DNA from: Candidatus Brocadia sp.
Lineage (GTDB): Bacteria; Planctomycetota; Brocadiia; Brocadiales; Brocadiaceae
DNA length: 33,941 nucleotides
Assembly: GCA_013360945.1 (NCBI GenBank)
Contig: JABWAQ010000052.1
Span: forward strand, 1-33,941
Direction: 5' to 3'
Shown piece by piece: positions 14,464 to 23,802 of the stretch. Within the stretch, counting starts at the first letter, position 1. Each line of letters opens with the position of its first letter. The position numbers and the translations under genes are program-made. The notes under the pieces were generated by a model. It was not told the origin of the DNA, ran no database searches, and worked only from the letters and a program-made list of their open reading frames with translations.

Positions 14464-15645
14464 ATGAACACAAAAGAGATAAAAGAAATTTACGACCGCT
14501 ATGTCATTCCCAATTATATCCGGAATCCTATTTTGCTGGTTAAGGGGAGTGGTGTGGATGTGTGGGACGCCGAAGGTAAGCGGTATCTCGACCTCTTTTC
14601 CGGCTGGGCGGTGAGTTTGCTGGGACACTGTCATCCTAATGTCGTTGCAGCCATTCAGAGCCAGGCAGCCAAACTCCAGCATGCCCCGAATATCTACTAT
14701 ACGGAGCCACAGGGATTGCTGGCAAAACATATTTCGGAAAAATCCTTTGGTGGGCAGTGTTTCTTCTGTAACAGCGGCGCCGAGGCCAATGAAGCGGCGA
14801 TCAAACTTGCCCGTATCCATAACTCAGACAAAGGCAGATATAAGATAATTACCTTTTTAAACTCATTCCATGGCAGGACAATCGCCACGGTTACTGCAAC
14901 CGCACAACCAAAATATCATAAAGGATTTGCGCCGCTCGTTGAAGGATTTTCCTATGTTCCGTTTAATGATCTGGAAGCGCTTAAAAAAGCAGTAGATGAC
15001 AAGACCTGCGCCATTATGCTCGAACCTATTCAGGGTGAGGGCGGTATTAACATTGCCACCGGAGAATTCATGCAAGGTATCAGAAAGCTATGTGATGAGA
15101 AAGGATTGTTGCTCATCCTTGACGAGGTGCAATGCGGCATGGGGAGGTCCGGGAAATATTTTGCTTATCAGCATTATGATATAGAACCCGATATTATGAC
15201 CCTGGCGAAGGCGCTCGGTGGTGGCGTAGCAATTGGGGCTATGACGGCAAGAAAAGAAATTGCAAAGAGTCTTGTCCCCGGCAGTCATGCCTCTACCTTT
15301 GGCGGAAATCCTCTGGCGTGTGCGGCAGGGGTAGCCGTGTTTGAAACCATTGAAAAAGAAGGTCTGCTTGAGAATGTTAAAAAAATGGGTAGTTATTCCC
15401 TGGAGCAATTAAAATTACTGCAAAAGACACATAAGATGATTAATGAGGTGCGCGGTGTGGGCCTTATGATCGGGATAGAACTTAACGTGAGTGGGGCAGA
15501 GCTTATTAAAAGTTGTATCCAGGCGGGTCTGTTCCTTAACTGCACTCACGACAAGGTCATTCGATTTATGCCCCCGCTGAATGTCAAAAAAGAGCACATT
15601 GACGAGGGGCTGTCTATTTTACAATCCATCCTTTCTAAATTTTAA
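14464..15645 (+). CDS. argD: Acetylornithine aminotransferase
   Basis: 393 residues, class III PLP aminotransferase that makes N-acetylornithine from the semialdehyde and glutamate. Seen are the substrate-side YLDLFSGWAVSLLGHCHP, the PLP phosphate-binding region NSGAEANEAAIKLAR, FHGRT, the cofactor aspartate region LLILDEVQCGMGRSGK, and the PLP lysine in LAKALGGG (Lys249). STFGGNPLACAAG follows as expected. The ATG at 14464 was chosen over an upstream frame extension because the extension crosses the argB-argD hairpin and the family alignment begins near MNTKEIKEIYDRYVIPNY. It may also serve as succinyldiaminopimelate aminotransferase in lysine synthesis, as in other bacteria; the sequence alone cannot decide. 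Confidence 0.95.
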   Translation: MNTKEIKEIYDRYVIPNYIRNPILLVKGSGVDVWDAEGKRYLDLFSGWAVSLLGHCHPNVVAAIQSQAAKLQHAPNIYYTEPQGLLAKHISEKSFGGQCFFCNSGAEANEAAIKLARIHNSDKGRYKIITFLNSFHGRTIATVTATAQPKYHKGFAPLVEGFSYVPFNDLEALKKAVDDKTCAIMLEPIQGEGGINIATGEFMQGIRKLCDEKGLLLILDEVQCGMGRSGKYFAYQHYDIEPDIMTLAKALGGGVAIGAMTARKEIAKSLVPGSHASTFGGNPLACAAGVAVFETIEKEGLLENVKKMGSYSLEQLKLLQKTHKMINEVRGVGLMIGIELNVSGAELIKSCIQAGLFLNCTHDKVIRFMPPLNVKKEHIDEGLSILQSILSKF

Positions 15646-15662
15646 TTTATGAGAGAAAGCCT

Positions 15663-16586
15663 ATGAAATGCAAGGATTTACTTTCAATTGCAGATATTTT
15701 GCCGTCTGACATTGAGGAAATATTTCACGTCACCAGGGAACTTAAGGAGTGGCATAATAAGGGATATGATGAAAAGTGTCTGGATGGGAAAATCCTGGGG
15801 ATGATTTTTGAAAAGAGTTCCATGCGTACACGCGTTTCCTTTGAAGTGGCGATGATACAACTAGGCGGTCATGCCATCTACCTGACCCAAAGTGATATAA
15901 ACCTTGGCAAAAGGGAGGCGGTAAAAGATGGCGCCCGGGTGCTATCGCGTTACGTAGACGGGATAGCTATCCGTACGTTCGGGCAGGACACCATTCAGGA
16001 GCTGGCCAGATATGCTACCGTACCGGTTATTAACGCCTTATCGGATTACCTTCACCCATGCCAGGCGCTCACCGACATGTACACCATCAAAGAAAAGTTT
16101 GGCAACTATACAAGTATAAAGATAGCTTTTGTCGGGGATGGAAATAATGTTGCACGGTCTTTGGCGCAGATCTGTGCAAGGCTGGGTCTCTGTTTTCATG
16201 TTGCTTCGCCGAAGGGATATGAGCTTACGCCGGATTTTATCTCGAAGATCAAACAAATGACAAATGGAAGTGATATAATCCGTCTCTATCAGGATCCAAA
16301 AGAGGCGGTCGAAAAGGCGCATGTGATTTATACGGATACATGGGTTAGTATGGGACAGGAGGCAGAAAAAGAGGTACGTCAAAAGGCTTTCAAGGACTTT
16401 CAAATCAATAGTGATATTTTGAAATTAGCAAGGGACGAGGTCAAAGTAATGCACTGCCTGCCAGCCCATCGGGGAGAAGAGATCACGGACGAGGTTATTG
16501 ATGGCCCCCATTCTATCGTATATGATCAGGCTGAAAACAGGCTCCATGTGGAAAAGGCGCTTTTGAAGCTGCTCTTGCGAAAATAA
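15663..16586 (+). CDS. argF: Ornithine carbamoyltransferase
   Basis: 307 residues. It forms citrulline from ornithine and carbamoyl phosphate. The carbamoyl-phosphate loop is SSMRTR (52-57; the family usually has S-T-R-T-R, here Met replaces Thr). Further motifs are HPCQALTDMYTIKEKFG and the ornithine/catalytic loop MHCLPAHRGEEITDEVIDG with the catalytic cysteine. The gene starts 17 bases after argD with GAGAG before the ATG. argB, argD and argF lie together, while argC, argJ, argG and argH are not in this window. Confidence 0.96.
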   Translation: MKCKDLLSIADILPSDIEEIFHVTRELKEWHNKGYDEKCLDGKILGMIFEKSSMRTRVSFEVAMIQLGGHAIYLTQSDINLGKREAVKDGARVLSRYVDGIAIRTFGQDTIQELARYATVPVINALSDYLHPCQALTDMYTIKEKFGNYTSIKIAFVGDGNNVARSLAQICARLGLCFHVASPKGYELTPDFISKIKQMTNGSDIIRLYQDPKEAVEKAHVIYTDTWVSMGQEAEKEVRQKAFKDFQINSDILKLARDEVKVMHCLPAHRGEEITDEVIDGPHSIVYDQAENRLHVEKALLKLLLRK

Positions 16587-16644
16587 AAGGTAATGGTTTG
16601 CCGCAAAGACGCAAAGAAAAAACTGGAAAGGTGAAAATAGAATT

Positions 16645-17376
16645 ATGAGAGTCGATAACCGCGCACATGATGAACTGCGTCCCATAATCATCAGCAGGCA
16701 TTTTACGAAATATGCGCCGGGTTCTGTGCTCGTTCAGACTGGCAATACCAGGATCATTTGTACGGCTATGGTGGAGGAAAGTGTGCCTCCCCATATTAAA
16801 AATACCGGTGAAGGTTGGATTACAGCGGAATATTCCTTATTGCCGAGTTCGACACCCGTGAGGGCGACCAGAGAATCTACCAGGGGTAAAGTGGGCGGGA
16901 GAACCCATGAGATACAAAGGTTCATCGGTCGTTCATTACGTTCCGTCATCGATCTTGCCTTGTTGAAGGAACGGACGATCTGGATTGATTGTGACGTTAT
17001 TCAGGCCGATGGGGGTACCCGCACCGCTGCCATTACAGGCAGCTATGTGGCGTTAATGGATGCTATCCAATGGCTGAAGGGCAAAGACCTGATTAAGGAA
17101 AATCCTGTCCTGAACAGTATCGCTGCCGTGAGTGTCGGAATCGTGAATGGCGTCGCTCTGCTAGATCTTTGCTATGCAGAAGATGCGGCTGCACAGGTAG
17201 ACATGAATATTGTAATGACCGGCGATGGAAAATTTATTGAACTGCAAGGCACGGGAGAAGAGTACGCCTTTGATGACGGACAGTTGGCAGAGATGTTGAG
17301 CATGGCAAAAAAAGGCATCCGGGAGATTATTGAAATTCAAAAAACGGCATTGGAAAAGACAGAATATAAAAATTAG
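16645..17376 (+). CDS. rph: Ribonuclease PH
   Basis: 243 residues, the usual length. It is a phosphorolytic 3'-5' exoribonuclease that trims tRNA 3' ends. Family motifs are present throughout: [20 protein letters not shown] near the start, [34 protein letters not shown] (phosphate-site arginines), [19 protein letters not shown], and [20 protein letters not shown] with the metal-site aspartates. The ATG at 16645 follows GGAAAGGTG at some distance. It is 58 bases after argF and close to rdgB; rph-rdgB pairing is common in bacteria. The small gap before it contains CCGCAAAGACGCAAAG, a frequent intergenic repeat. Confidence 0.96.
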   Translation: MRVDNRAHDELRPIIISRHFTKYAPGSVLVQTGNTRIICTAMVEESVPPHIKNTGEGWITAEYSLLPSSTPVRATRESTRGKVGGRTHEIQRFIGRSLRSVIDLALLKERTIWIDCDVIQADGGTRTAAITGSYVALMDAIQWLKGKDLIKENPVLNSIAAVSVGIVNGVALLDLCYAEDAAAQVDMNIVMTGDGKFIELQGTGEEYAFDDGQLAEMLSMAKKGIREIIEIQKTALEKTEYKN

Positions 17377-17437
17377 TATTTTTATATGGATACAGATGTC
17401 ATGGCATAAGGGCTATTTTACAGATAGGAGAGTAAGT

Positions 17438-18070
17438 ATGACTTCGTTCGTAAATACAATACATGCAAAGACCATTTTGATAGCTACACATAATGAAAAA
17501 AAGAGGTCTGAGATAAAAGAAATTCTTAAGGATGATTCATGGCTTTTGCTTCGCGGCCCTGAGGATTTTCCTTTTGTGCCGGCGGTAGAGGAAGATGGGA
17601 CTACCTTTCAGGAAAATGCCATAAAAAAGGCAACTACGCTGGCAAAGGCTTGTAATACCTGGGCAATGGCAGATGATTCCGGGCTCGAAATCGATGCCCT
17701 GAACGGACGTCCCGGTGTCTATTCATGCAGGTATGCGGGGCCTCATGCAACAGATGAAAAGAATATAGAAAAGGTATTGTCAGAATTAAGAGGAGTGCCA
17801 AAGGAACGGCGCACGGCGCGGTTCGTCTGTACGATTGCCCTTGCCAGCCCGGATGAGTTATTCTTTGTTGTAGAAGGCTGTTGCGAAGGATTTATCACCG
17901 AAGGGCCTAAGGGAAAATATGGTTTTGGATACGACCCTATCTTTTATGTTTCTGATTACCTCCAAACGTTTGCCGAATTAAATCCTGCGATAAAGAACAA
18001 AATCAGTCATCGTGCCAGTGCCCTGAAGCAGTTTAGGGAGCGGATACAACCGCTGGTACAAAGGATTTAG
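17438..18070 (+). CDS. rdgB: XTP/dITP diphosphatase (Ham1/RdgB family)
   Basis: 210 residues. It hydrolyses non-canonical purine nucleotides (dITP, XTP) to monophosphates and so keeps them out of DNA and RNA. Seen are the substrate loop IATHNEKKRSEIKEIL, the metal site ADDSGLEIDALNGRPGVYS, and FGYDPIFYV followed by KNKISHRASALKQF. The start is the ATG at 17438 (MTSFVNTIHAKT), which has GGAG 8 bases upstream; an upstream extension would overlap rph. About ten residues precede the conserved beta strand, slightly more than usual. Confidence 0.95.
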   Translation: MTSFVNTIHAKTILIATHNEKKRSEIKEILKDDSWLLLRGPEDFPFVPAVEEDGTTFQENAIKKATTLAKACNTWAMADDSGLEIDALNGRPGVYSCRYAGPHATDEKNIEKVLSELRGVPKERRTARFVCTIALASPDELFFVVEGCCEGFITEGPKGKYGFGYDPIFYVSDYLQTFAELNPAIKNKISHRASALKQFRERIQPLVQRI

Positions 18071-18127
18071 ATTGTTTCTTCTGCCAACCGTCAACTGCTA
18101 ATTTATTTTTTTGATCATATTCCTGAT

Positions 18128-18868
18128 ATGAAAAAAGGTGCTCTGAGAGAAACCGTATATGCATTCAATAATTCCGATACCGTTGCTACGTATGACACCG
18201 ACATGGATGCCTGGCACCCGAACCGCAGCAAAATGGCATCTGTTGTATGCGAGGTATTGCCGTTTGGTAAGACAGAAAGTTTAAGTATATTGGATCTGGG
18301 TGTTGGCACCGGCTACCTATCTCATAAGGTCGTCGAAACGTTTCCCCATGCAAAGATCGTTGCTGTTGATGCGGCCGGACTTATGATAGACAAGGCCAAA
18401 TTAAGGCTCAAAAACCACCTTTCGCAAGTTACCTTTCTGATTTCTACGTTCCAGGAATTACCCGATAAAACAAATACCCTTTCCAATGTAGATGTAGTGG
18501 TCTCTTCATTTGCCCTTCATCATTTGTACAAAGAAGAAAAGCTCAGGTTGTTTAAGTACCTCTGCTCGATATTAAAACCATACGGCTGGTTTGTGAATTG
18601 CGATATCATTAAGACAGCCGATGCCGTTCTTGAGGCCAGATTCCGTCGTTTGCATTATGAGGGGGTACAAGAGAGGACACGCAGAATCGGACACCAGGAA
18701 AAGTCCCTTGATCAAATCTCCTCAGAATTGGCTGATAAGGAAAAGAAGGATGGCGATCACCCCTTACTCCTTATGGACGATCTTCAACTCCTTGCAGAGG
18801 CCGGATTCCGTACTGCCGAATGTTTTTGGAAGGAATATCGGGAAGCGGTGTACGGCGGGATAAAATGA
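18128..18868 (+). CDS. Class I SAM-dependent methyltransferase
   Basis: 246 residues. Motif I is ILDLGVGTGY (54-63). An acidic residue ends the second strand (VAVDAAGLMIDKAK), and VDVVVSSFALHHL matches the fourth strand. The C-terminal part (LEARFRRLHYEGVQERTRR, then a charged EKSLDQISSELADKEKKDGDH stretch) is likely the substrate lid. Nothing identifies the methyl acceptor, so the role is open. Its stop overlaps the start of the ABC-F gene (ATGA at 18865-18868), so the two are translationally coupled. A link to ribosome or tRNA function is a guess from that coupling only. Confidence 0.85.
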   Translation: MKKGALRETVYAFNNSDTVATYDTDMDAWHPNRSKMASVVCEVLPFGKTESLSILDLGVGTGYLSHKVVETFPHAKIVAVDAAGLMIDKAKLRLKNHLSQVTFLISTFQELPDKTNTLSNVDVVVSSFALHHLYKEEKLRLFKYLCSILKPYGWFVNCDIIKTADAVLEARFRRLHYEGVQERTRRIGHQEKSLDQISSELADKEKKDGDHPLLLMDDLQLLAEAGFRTAECFWKEYREAVYGGIK

Positions 18869-20811
18869 TTCGTTTGAACAATGTCAGCCTGGCCTTCGGC
18901 TCTAAAACCATTTTAGACACTGTTTCCCTGCACATACGGAGAAACGACCGGATCGGTCTGATCGGTCCCAACGGTACCGGCAAATCCACACTCTTTAAAC
19001 TCATTTGTCGGTCGGTCGAACCCGGTGCGGGAGATCTTATTTGTGCGAGAGATACAAACATCGGTTATCTGCCTCAGGAAGGTTTTGTCTTCAGAAAAAA
19101 GACCGTTTTTGAAGAGGCCAGTTCGGCCTTTGAAGACATTCTCCTCCTGAAAAGGCAGATTGATAAGCTTCATGTCCAATTGGAAGATCCCTCCATAAAG
19201 GGTGAAGACCATCAATTGCTTCTGGACCATTATGCACACCTGCAACACCAATTGGAGGTTGTCAACGGCGCTAAGGTTGATGCAGAAACGGGTAAGGTCT
19301 TAAAGGGTATGGGGTTTAAAGAAGCAGATTTTGGGAAGGGCATCAGTACATTCAGCGGTGGATGGCAGATGCGGGTAGCCCTTTCCAGGTTGTTGCTTCA
19401 GGAGCCCAACCTCCTCCTCCTGGACGAACCGACGAACCACCTGGACATTGATTCCATTCTCTGGTTAGAAGAATATCTCAAAGAATTTAAAGGAGGCCTG
19501 ATTATCATATCGCACGATCGAACGTTTCTTGACCGTAATACGACCAGGATTTGGGAATTGGAGAAGGGGAAAATCCATGAGTACTGTGGAAATTACTCCT
19601 TTTATGAGGTTGAAAAAGAGAAACGGAAGGAATTGCAGGTTGCGCGTTATGTCAATCAGCAGAAAAGGATCAAAGAGGTGGAGCGGTTCATTGAACGGTT
19701 CAGGGCAAAGAATACCAAGGCATCCCAGGTGCAGAGCCGGATCCTCATGCTCGAAAAGATGGAAAAGGAAGAATTGCCGGAAGATGTCGTAGAGCGGGTC
19801 AGATTTAAATTTCCGCCATCGAAACAAAGCGGTATAACGGTACTTGATATAAAAGATGTTTCGCATACATATGATGGACGGTTGATCTTTCAGGATATTT
19901 GCCTTTCTATTGAACGGGGAGAAAAGGTAGCCCTTGTTGGGCAAAACGGGTCGGGAAAATCTACCTTATTACGTATTATAGCCGGTGTTGAGCAGCCACA
20001 CTCCGGGACTATGAAAATGGGGCATAACGTCCTCTTTGATTATTTTGCCCAGGAACACGCGGAAAAATTAAATAGCCAAAATACGTTATTACAGGAAATC
20101 GAGTCCGTCGCTCCGTTTTCCATGATACCCCACGTTCGCCATATCCTGGGCGCCTTTCTTTTTTCAGGTGATGATGTCTTTAAGACCGTCAACGTCCTGA
20201 GCGGCGGTGAAAAATCCCGGCTGTCTCTCGCCAAGATGCTTCTAAAACCCACGAATTTTCTTGTCCTGGATGAACCAACCAACCATATTGACATTACCAC
20301 CAAAAAGATTCTCAAGAATGCATTGCTGGATTATGCCGGGAGTTTGTTGGTCGTATCCCACGACCGGGACTTCCTGGACGGTTTGGTCTCCAGGGTCTAT
20401 GAACTGAGAAACGGAAAAATCCATGTTCATCTGGGAAGTTTTAGGGATTTTCTGGAGAAAAAGACGTCTGATTTATTTAAAGAAGCGGAAGGAAGTGAGG
20501 GGAGAGGGTTATCACAAACAAAATCCGATGAAACGAGTTTGCAGAAACAGCAGTACTTGCTCAAGAAGGAGCAAAATGCCAGGAAACGGAAGCTTTCAAA
20601 AGAAATTCAACATATGGAAGAAAAGATTGATTCATTGGAAACACAAAAGACGGAACTGGACAACCGCCTTTCAGATCCGATGCTTTACAATGACAAAGAA
20701 AAATCCATCGAAATCAACAAGCAGTATAAAACCGTTACCCAGGAGTTGGATGCCCTTTATACCAGATGGGAGACAGTCCATTTAGAATTAAAAGCCGTAG
20801 GAGATAATTAG
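18865..20811 (+). CDS. ABC-F family ATPase (Uup/EttA-like ribosome-associated)
   Basis: 648 residues with two ABC domains and no membrane segments. Domain 1: Walker A GPNGTGKST (from 34), signature FSGGWQMR, Walker B LLLLDEPTNHLD. The interdomain linker is charged and helical (KEVERFIERFRAKNTKASQVQSR cut at the family's P-site tRNA motif region). Domain 2: Walker A GQNGSGKST (from 359), signature LSGGEKSRLS, Walker B LVLDEPTNHID. The C-terminal ~90 residues form a charged coiled coil (ARKRKLSKEIQHMEEKIDSL), as in Uup, which binds DNA or ribosomes. ABC-F proteins act on stalled or paused ribosomes. The ATG at 18865 sits inside the methyltransferase stop; family residues (MIRLNNVSLAFG) start at once. 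Confidence 0.94.
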   Translation: MIRLNNVSLAFGSKTILDTVSLHIRRNDRIGLIGPNGTGKSTLFKLICRSVEPGAGDLICARDTNIGYLPQEGFVFRKKTVFEEASSAFEDILLLKRQIDKLHVQLEDPSIKGEDHQLLLDHYAHLQHQLEVVNGAKVDAETGKVLKGMGFKEADFGKGISTFSGGWQMRVALSRLLLQEPNLLLLDEPTNHLDIDSILWLEEYLKEFKGGLIIISHDRTFLDRNTTRIWELEKGKIHEYCGNYSFYEVEKEKRKELQVARYVNQQKRIKEVERFIERFRAKNTKASQVQSRILMLEKMEKEELPEDVVERVRFKFPPSKQSGITVLDIKDVSHTYDGRLIFQDICLSIERGEKVALVGQNGSGKSTLLRIIAGVEQPHSGTMKMGHNVLFDYFAQEHAEKLNSQNTLLQEIESVAPFSMIPHVRHILGAFLFSGDDVFKTVNVLSGGEKSRLSLAKMLLKPTNFLVLDEPTNHIDITTKKILKNALLDYAGSLLVVSHDRDFLDGLVSRVYELRNGKIHVHLGSFRDFLEKKTSDLFKEAEGSEGRGLSQTKSDETSLQKQQYLLKKEQNARKRKLSKEIQHMEEKIDSLETQKTELDNRLSDPMLYNDKEKSIEINKQYKTVTQELDALYTRWETVHLELKAVGDN

Positions 20812-21274
20812 CCTTTCCTCCCGAGAACAGATATCCGGCGTAATTCTTTTTAAACGTTACAACGGTAAAAGATGGATTTGTCAGGGAGAAGGCTAAGGAG
20901 TATCCTTTGTGGGCCGCTACGGACAAACGGCGTTTATCCACGCCACACGGTGTATCCATGCAGTTTTTCTGTAGGGCAAGGCACCGCCTGCCAAATCAGC
21001 CCTTGTCAAGTTCAGCTTGAATGGTTTCAAGGAATCTTATACGATTTGTTAATTCATTTGATTTTACAGGATGATTTTTATAATATTTTAAAACACGGCG
21101 GATGTTTTTTGAATTTTCACAACCCCCTTGATCCCCCTTTTGTAAGGGGGACTTGGTTGTGGCTTTGGTAAGTAATGGCTTGGTTGTTGCCTTGGCAAGG
21201 AAGGGCTTGGTTATTGCCTTGGTGAGGAAGGGGTTGATTGCGGCTGTGCTGCGCTGTGAGGTGCTCGTGAGGAT
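20812..21274. other. 463-base gap with repeats only
   Basis: It contains a degenerate GGACAA-type palindrome (about 20909-20944), a CCCCCTTGATCCCCCTTTTG...AAGGGGG element (about 21122-21150) and the tandem repeat at 21150-21243. No coding or RNA gene was recognised. Confidence 0.6.
21150..21243. repeat. 27-bp tandem repeat, three units and a partial fourth
   Basis: Units at 21150-21176, 21177-21203 and 21204-21230 share the frame GACTTGGTTGTGGC-TTGGTAAG-AA(G/T) with variation. The second and third units are nearly identical (GGCTTGGTTGTTGCCTTGG against GGCTTGGTTATTGCCTTGG). A partial unit, GGGTTGATTGCGG, follows. Confidence 0.75.
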
Positions 21275-22177
21275 ATGGAATATAAATTAAATACGCAGTT
21301 TTTTTTAAGGGATTCTGTGCCGGGACATCTTTATAAGGTATTCTTCCTCTTCTTGATGGTTTCTCTTTCCTTTCCTTTGCGTAGTATATGGGCAGTTTAC
21401 GTGGAGGGAAACATCTATAAGACTAGTTCCAAAAAATATAGTGCAAGGCAGTGGATAAAAAATGGGGACTCGAAATATAAACGCGCTAAATATGAACGTG
21501 CCGTTAAGGCATATAATAATTCCATTGCATGTTACCCCGATTACTTTGAGGCATGGGATGGCCTGGGAAATGCGTTATACAATCTGGGGAACTATGATAT
21601 GGCCATTCAAGCCTATGATAAGGCGTTAAGTATAAATCCGAACCATAATGCGACCCGGGTGAATAAGGGCATCGCTTTCTATAAAAAAGGCAACATCGAG
21701 GAAGCTTTAAAATTATACGAGAAGGCCATTAAGTCTGACCCAAAGCTTGCAACTGCCTGGTATAATAAAGGTGTTGTTCTCATTGCGCTGGCCAAACACG
21801 GTGAGGCAATGCAGGCCTTCGAAAAGGCCATTGAAATCAATCCGAAAGAGGATTTGGCATGGCATGGGAAAGGCTATATATTAATTTTGTTTGAACAATA
21901 TGACGCTGCCCTGAGACTCTTCAGCAAGGCAGCCCAGGTAAATCCAAACAGGGCGTGGGCATGGAACAATATGGGAATTACCCTGAGCAAACTGGGAATG
22001 TATAATGACGCAATAAAGGCCTTTGATAAGGCCATCGAAATCAGCCCGAAGAGTGCAAGGTCGTGGCATAACAAGGCGAATAGTTTGTACAATTTAGGAA
22101 AATATGAGGAGTCTATGAAGGTGTACAACAAGGCCATGCAGCTCGATCCTTTTTTGTATGCCGAATTAAAAAAATAA
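21275..22177 (+). CDS. TPR-repeat protein with N-terminal membrane/signal segment
   Basis: 300 residues. A hydrophobic stretch (about 20-40, VFFLFLMVSLSFPLRSIWAV) suggests export or membrane anchoring. From about residue 58 there are six to seven 34-residue tetratricopeptide units, e.g. YFEAWDGLGNALYNLGNYDM, ATAWYNKGVVLIALAKHGEA, WAWNNMGITLSKLGMYNDAI, each ending in AIEINPK-like helices. TPR arrays bind other proteins; the partner is not visible. The next gene starts 17 bases downstream and also encodes a secreted repeat protein, so the two probably form a transcription unit. No promoter was recognised in the repeat-rich DNA upstream. Confidence 0.88.
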   Translation: MEYKLNTQFFLRDSVPGHLYKVFFLFLMVSLSFPLRSIWAVYVEGNIYKTSSKKYSARQWIKNGDSKYKRAKYERAVKAYNNSIACYPDYFEAWDGLGNALYNLGNYDMAIQAYDKALSINPNHNATRVNKGIAFYKKGNIEEALKLYEKAIKSDPKLATAWYNKGVVLIALAKHGEAMQAFEKAIEINPKEDLAWHGKGYILILFEQYDAALRLFSKAAQVNPNRAWAWNNMGITLSKLGMYNDAIKAFDKAIEISPKSARSWHNKANSLYNLGKYEESMKVYNKAMQLDPFLYAELKK

Positions 22178-22194
22178 CTTTTTGAAAATCTGCC

Positions 22195-23625
22195 ATGAAA
22201 AGTACATTAAGAAAAATAATTCTAACGATACCCTTTTATACAACATTATTATGTTTTTTTACCATAACGAATCAGCAGTGCCCGGCCATAGCGTCGTGGT
22301 CCTCTAATTCTCGTGAGAATGTGGCTATCTGTACGGCGTCCGGCCAGCAAAGTTCTTTGCAAATAATTAGCGACGGTAATGGTGGCGCTATTATTGCGTG
22401 GGAAGATGCACGTGACAGCCATTTTGATATCTATGTCCAGAGGATTGATGTCCATGGGAATGTCCTTTGGGCGAAGGATGGTATTCCTGTTTGTATAGCG
22501 CCAGAGAACCAAAATCGGCCAAAGATGATCAGCGATGGCGCTGGAGGGGCTATTATTGCCTGGCAGGACATGCGCAGCGGCATTGACAACTATGATATTT
22601 ATGCCCAACGCATCGATGCGCAGGGAGACCCTCAATGGACGGCCAACGGTATGCCCATATGTACTGAAGTTAATGCACAAAATAGTCCATGTATTGCAAC
22701 TGATAGTACAGGAGGAGCTGTCATTGTCTGGCAGGATTTCAGGACTAACTATGCCGACCTCTATGCCCAGCGTGTTACTAAGAACGGGGAATGTCAGTGG
22801 ATAAAAAATGGGGTGCTTGTTTGTGGGTCTTCAGGCGCACAAAGTGCACCGGTAGCAGTTAGCGACGGTACAGGGGGTGTTGTTGTCTCGTGGCAAGATT
22901 TTCGAAGAAGTTATGCAGACATCTATGCACAACGAATCGATGGGAGTGGCAACATCCGGTGGGAAAGAGGTGGCGTGGCGGTGTGTACTGCGCAAGGTCA
23001 TGAAAGTTTTCAGGTCATTGTTAGTAATGGCGCTGAAGGGGCAATTTTGGCTTGGGTAGATACCCGTAATGGCAATAACGACGTCTTCGCCCAACAAGTG
23101 GATGGGAATGGAGTCGCTCAATGGCTGGAGAATGGCGCTCCAGTATGTACTGCACCGGGTAATCAAAACTATCCAATGATTACTGACGATGGGGCAGGTG
23201 GTGTCATCCTTGCCTGGTGGGACATGCGCAGGGGTGAGTTCGATATCTATGCACAACGTATTGACCTTGCCGGTAACGCTATGTGGGGAAGGGATGGTTT
23301 GGTTGTGTGTGCTGAATCAGGTATCCAAAATTATGTGTACGTCACCGGTGACGGCATGGGCGGTGCGATAATGGGGTGGGATGATAACCGCATTGCTGCG
23401 TTTGATGTGTATGCACAGCGGATTGACCCAAAGGGACTCGCAAAGTGGAATAACAGTGGCGTGGCTGTCTGTACGGCATCAGATACCCAATGCTTTCCCG
23501 TATTGGTTAATGATGGAACGGGTGGCGCAATCATTGCCTGGCAGGATGGCCGTCACAAAGATAAGAGTTATTGGGACATTTACGCCCAAAAGATCAATAG
23601 ACAAGGCTCACTGGGAGAGGAGTAA
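22195..23625 (+). CDS. Secreted protein of eight ~50-residue GGAIIAW-DxR-DIYAQRID repeats
   Basis: 476 residues with a signal peptide (about 1-33, ending in CPAIA). The rest is eight degenerate repeats of about 50 residues, each with the order: VCTA..Q..P....DG.GGAIIAW.D.R....DIYAQRID..G...W...G. Alternating strands and turns make a beta-propeller-like fold likely. No catalytic motif is visible. The conserved Cys in most repeats (VCTA) and the aromatic/aspartate pattern (W-D-R, DIYAQ) should be structural. It follows the TPR gene at 17 bases. Function unknown; a cell-surface or periplasmic scaffold is a guess. Confidence 0.85.
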   Translation: MKSTLRKIILTIPFYTTLLCFFTITNQQCPAIASWSSNSRENVAICTASGQQSSLQIISDGNGGAIIAWEDARDSHFDIYVQRIDVHGNVLWAKDGIPVCIAPENQNRPKMISDGAGGAIIAWQDMRSGIDNYDIYAQRIDAQGDPQWTANGMPICTEVNAQNSPCIATDSTGGAVIVWQDFRTNYADLYAQRVTKNGECQWIKNGVLVCGSSGAQSAPVAVSDGTGGVVVSWQDFRRSYADIYAQRIDGSGNIRWERGGVAVCTAQGHESFQVIVSNGAEGAILAWVDTRNGNNDVFAQQVDGNGVAQWLENGAPVCTAPGNQNYPMITDDGAGGVILAWWDMRRGEFDIYAQRIDLAGNAMWGRDGLVVCAESGIQNYVYVTGDGMGGAIMGWDDNRIAAFDVYAQRIDPKGLAKWNNSGVAVCTASDTQCFPVLVNDGTGGAIIAWQDGRHKDKSYWDIYAQKINRQGSLGEE

Positions 23626-23733
23626 GGGTTTGCAGTCCGCAGGGTTGTGGACCAGGTAAATTTAAAAGCAGGTGCGGCGCGGCTGCAATCAAATTCTCCT
23701 TGGAAAGGGGGGCGAAGGTATTGTAATAAATTT

Positions 23734-23755
23734 GCCAAAAAAGGGGGTTTTTTGC
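23734..23755. terminator. Possible bidirectional terminator between convergent genes
   Basis: GCCAAAAAAGGGGGTTTTTTGC forms a short A/T stem (C plus six A:T pairs) with a G5 loop and T or A runs on either side. It lies between the converging repeat-protein and sucD genes. The stem is weak. Confidence 0.4.
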
Positions 23756-23802
23756 ATACTATTACTTTAATAAACCTCGTTTAAGCCGCTCTTGTTGTCG
23801 TT

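Noticed and set aside
17330-17437. N-terminal extension of rdgB overlapping rph
   Set aside because: The ATG at 17438 has a GGAG site and gives the normal family length; the extension has no homologous character.
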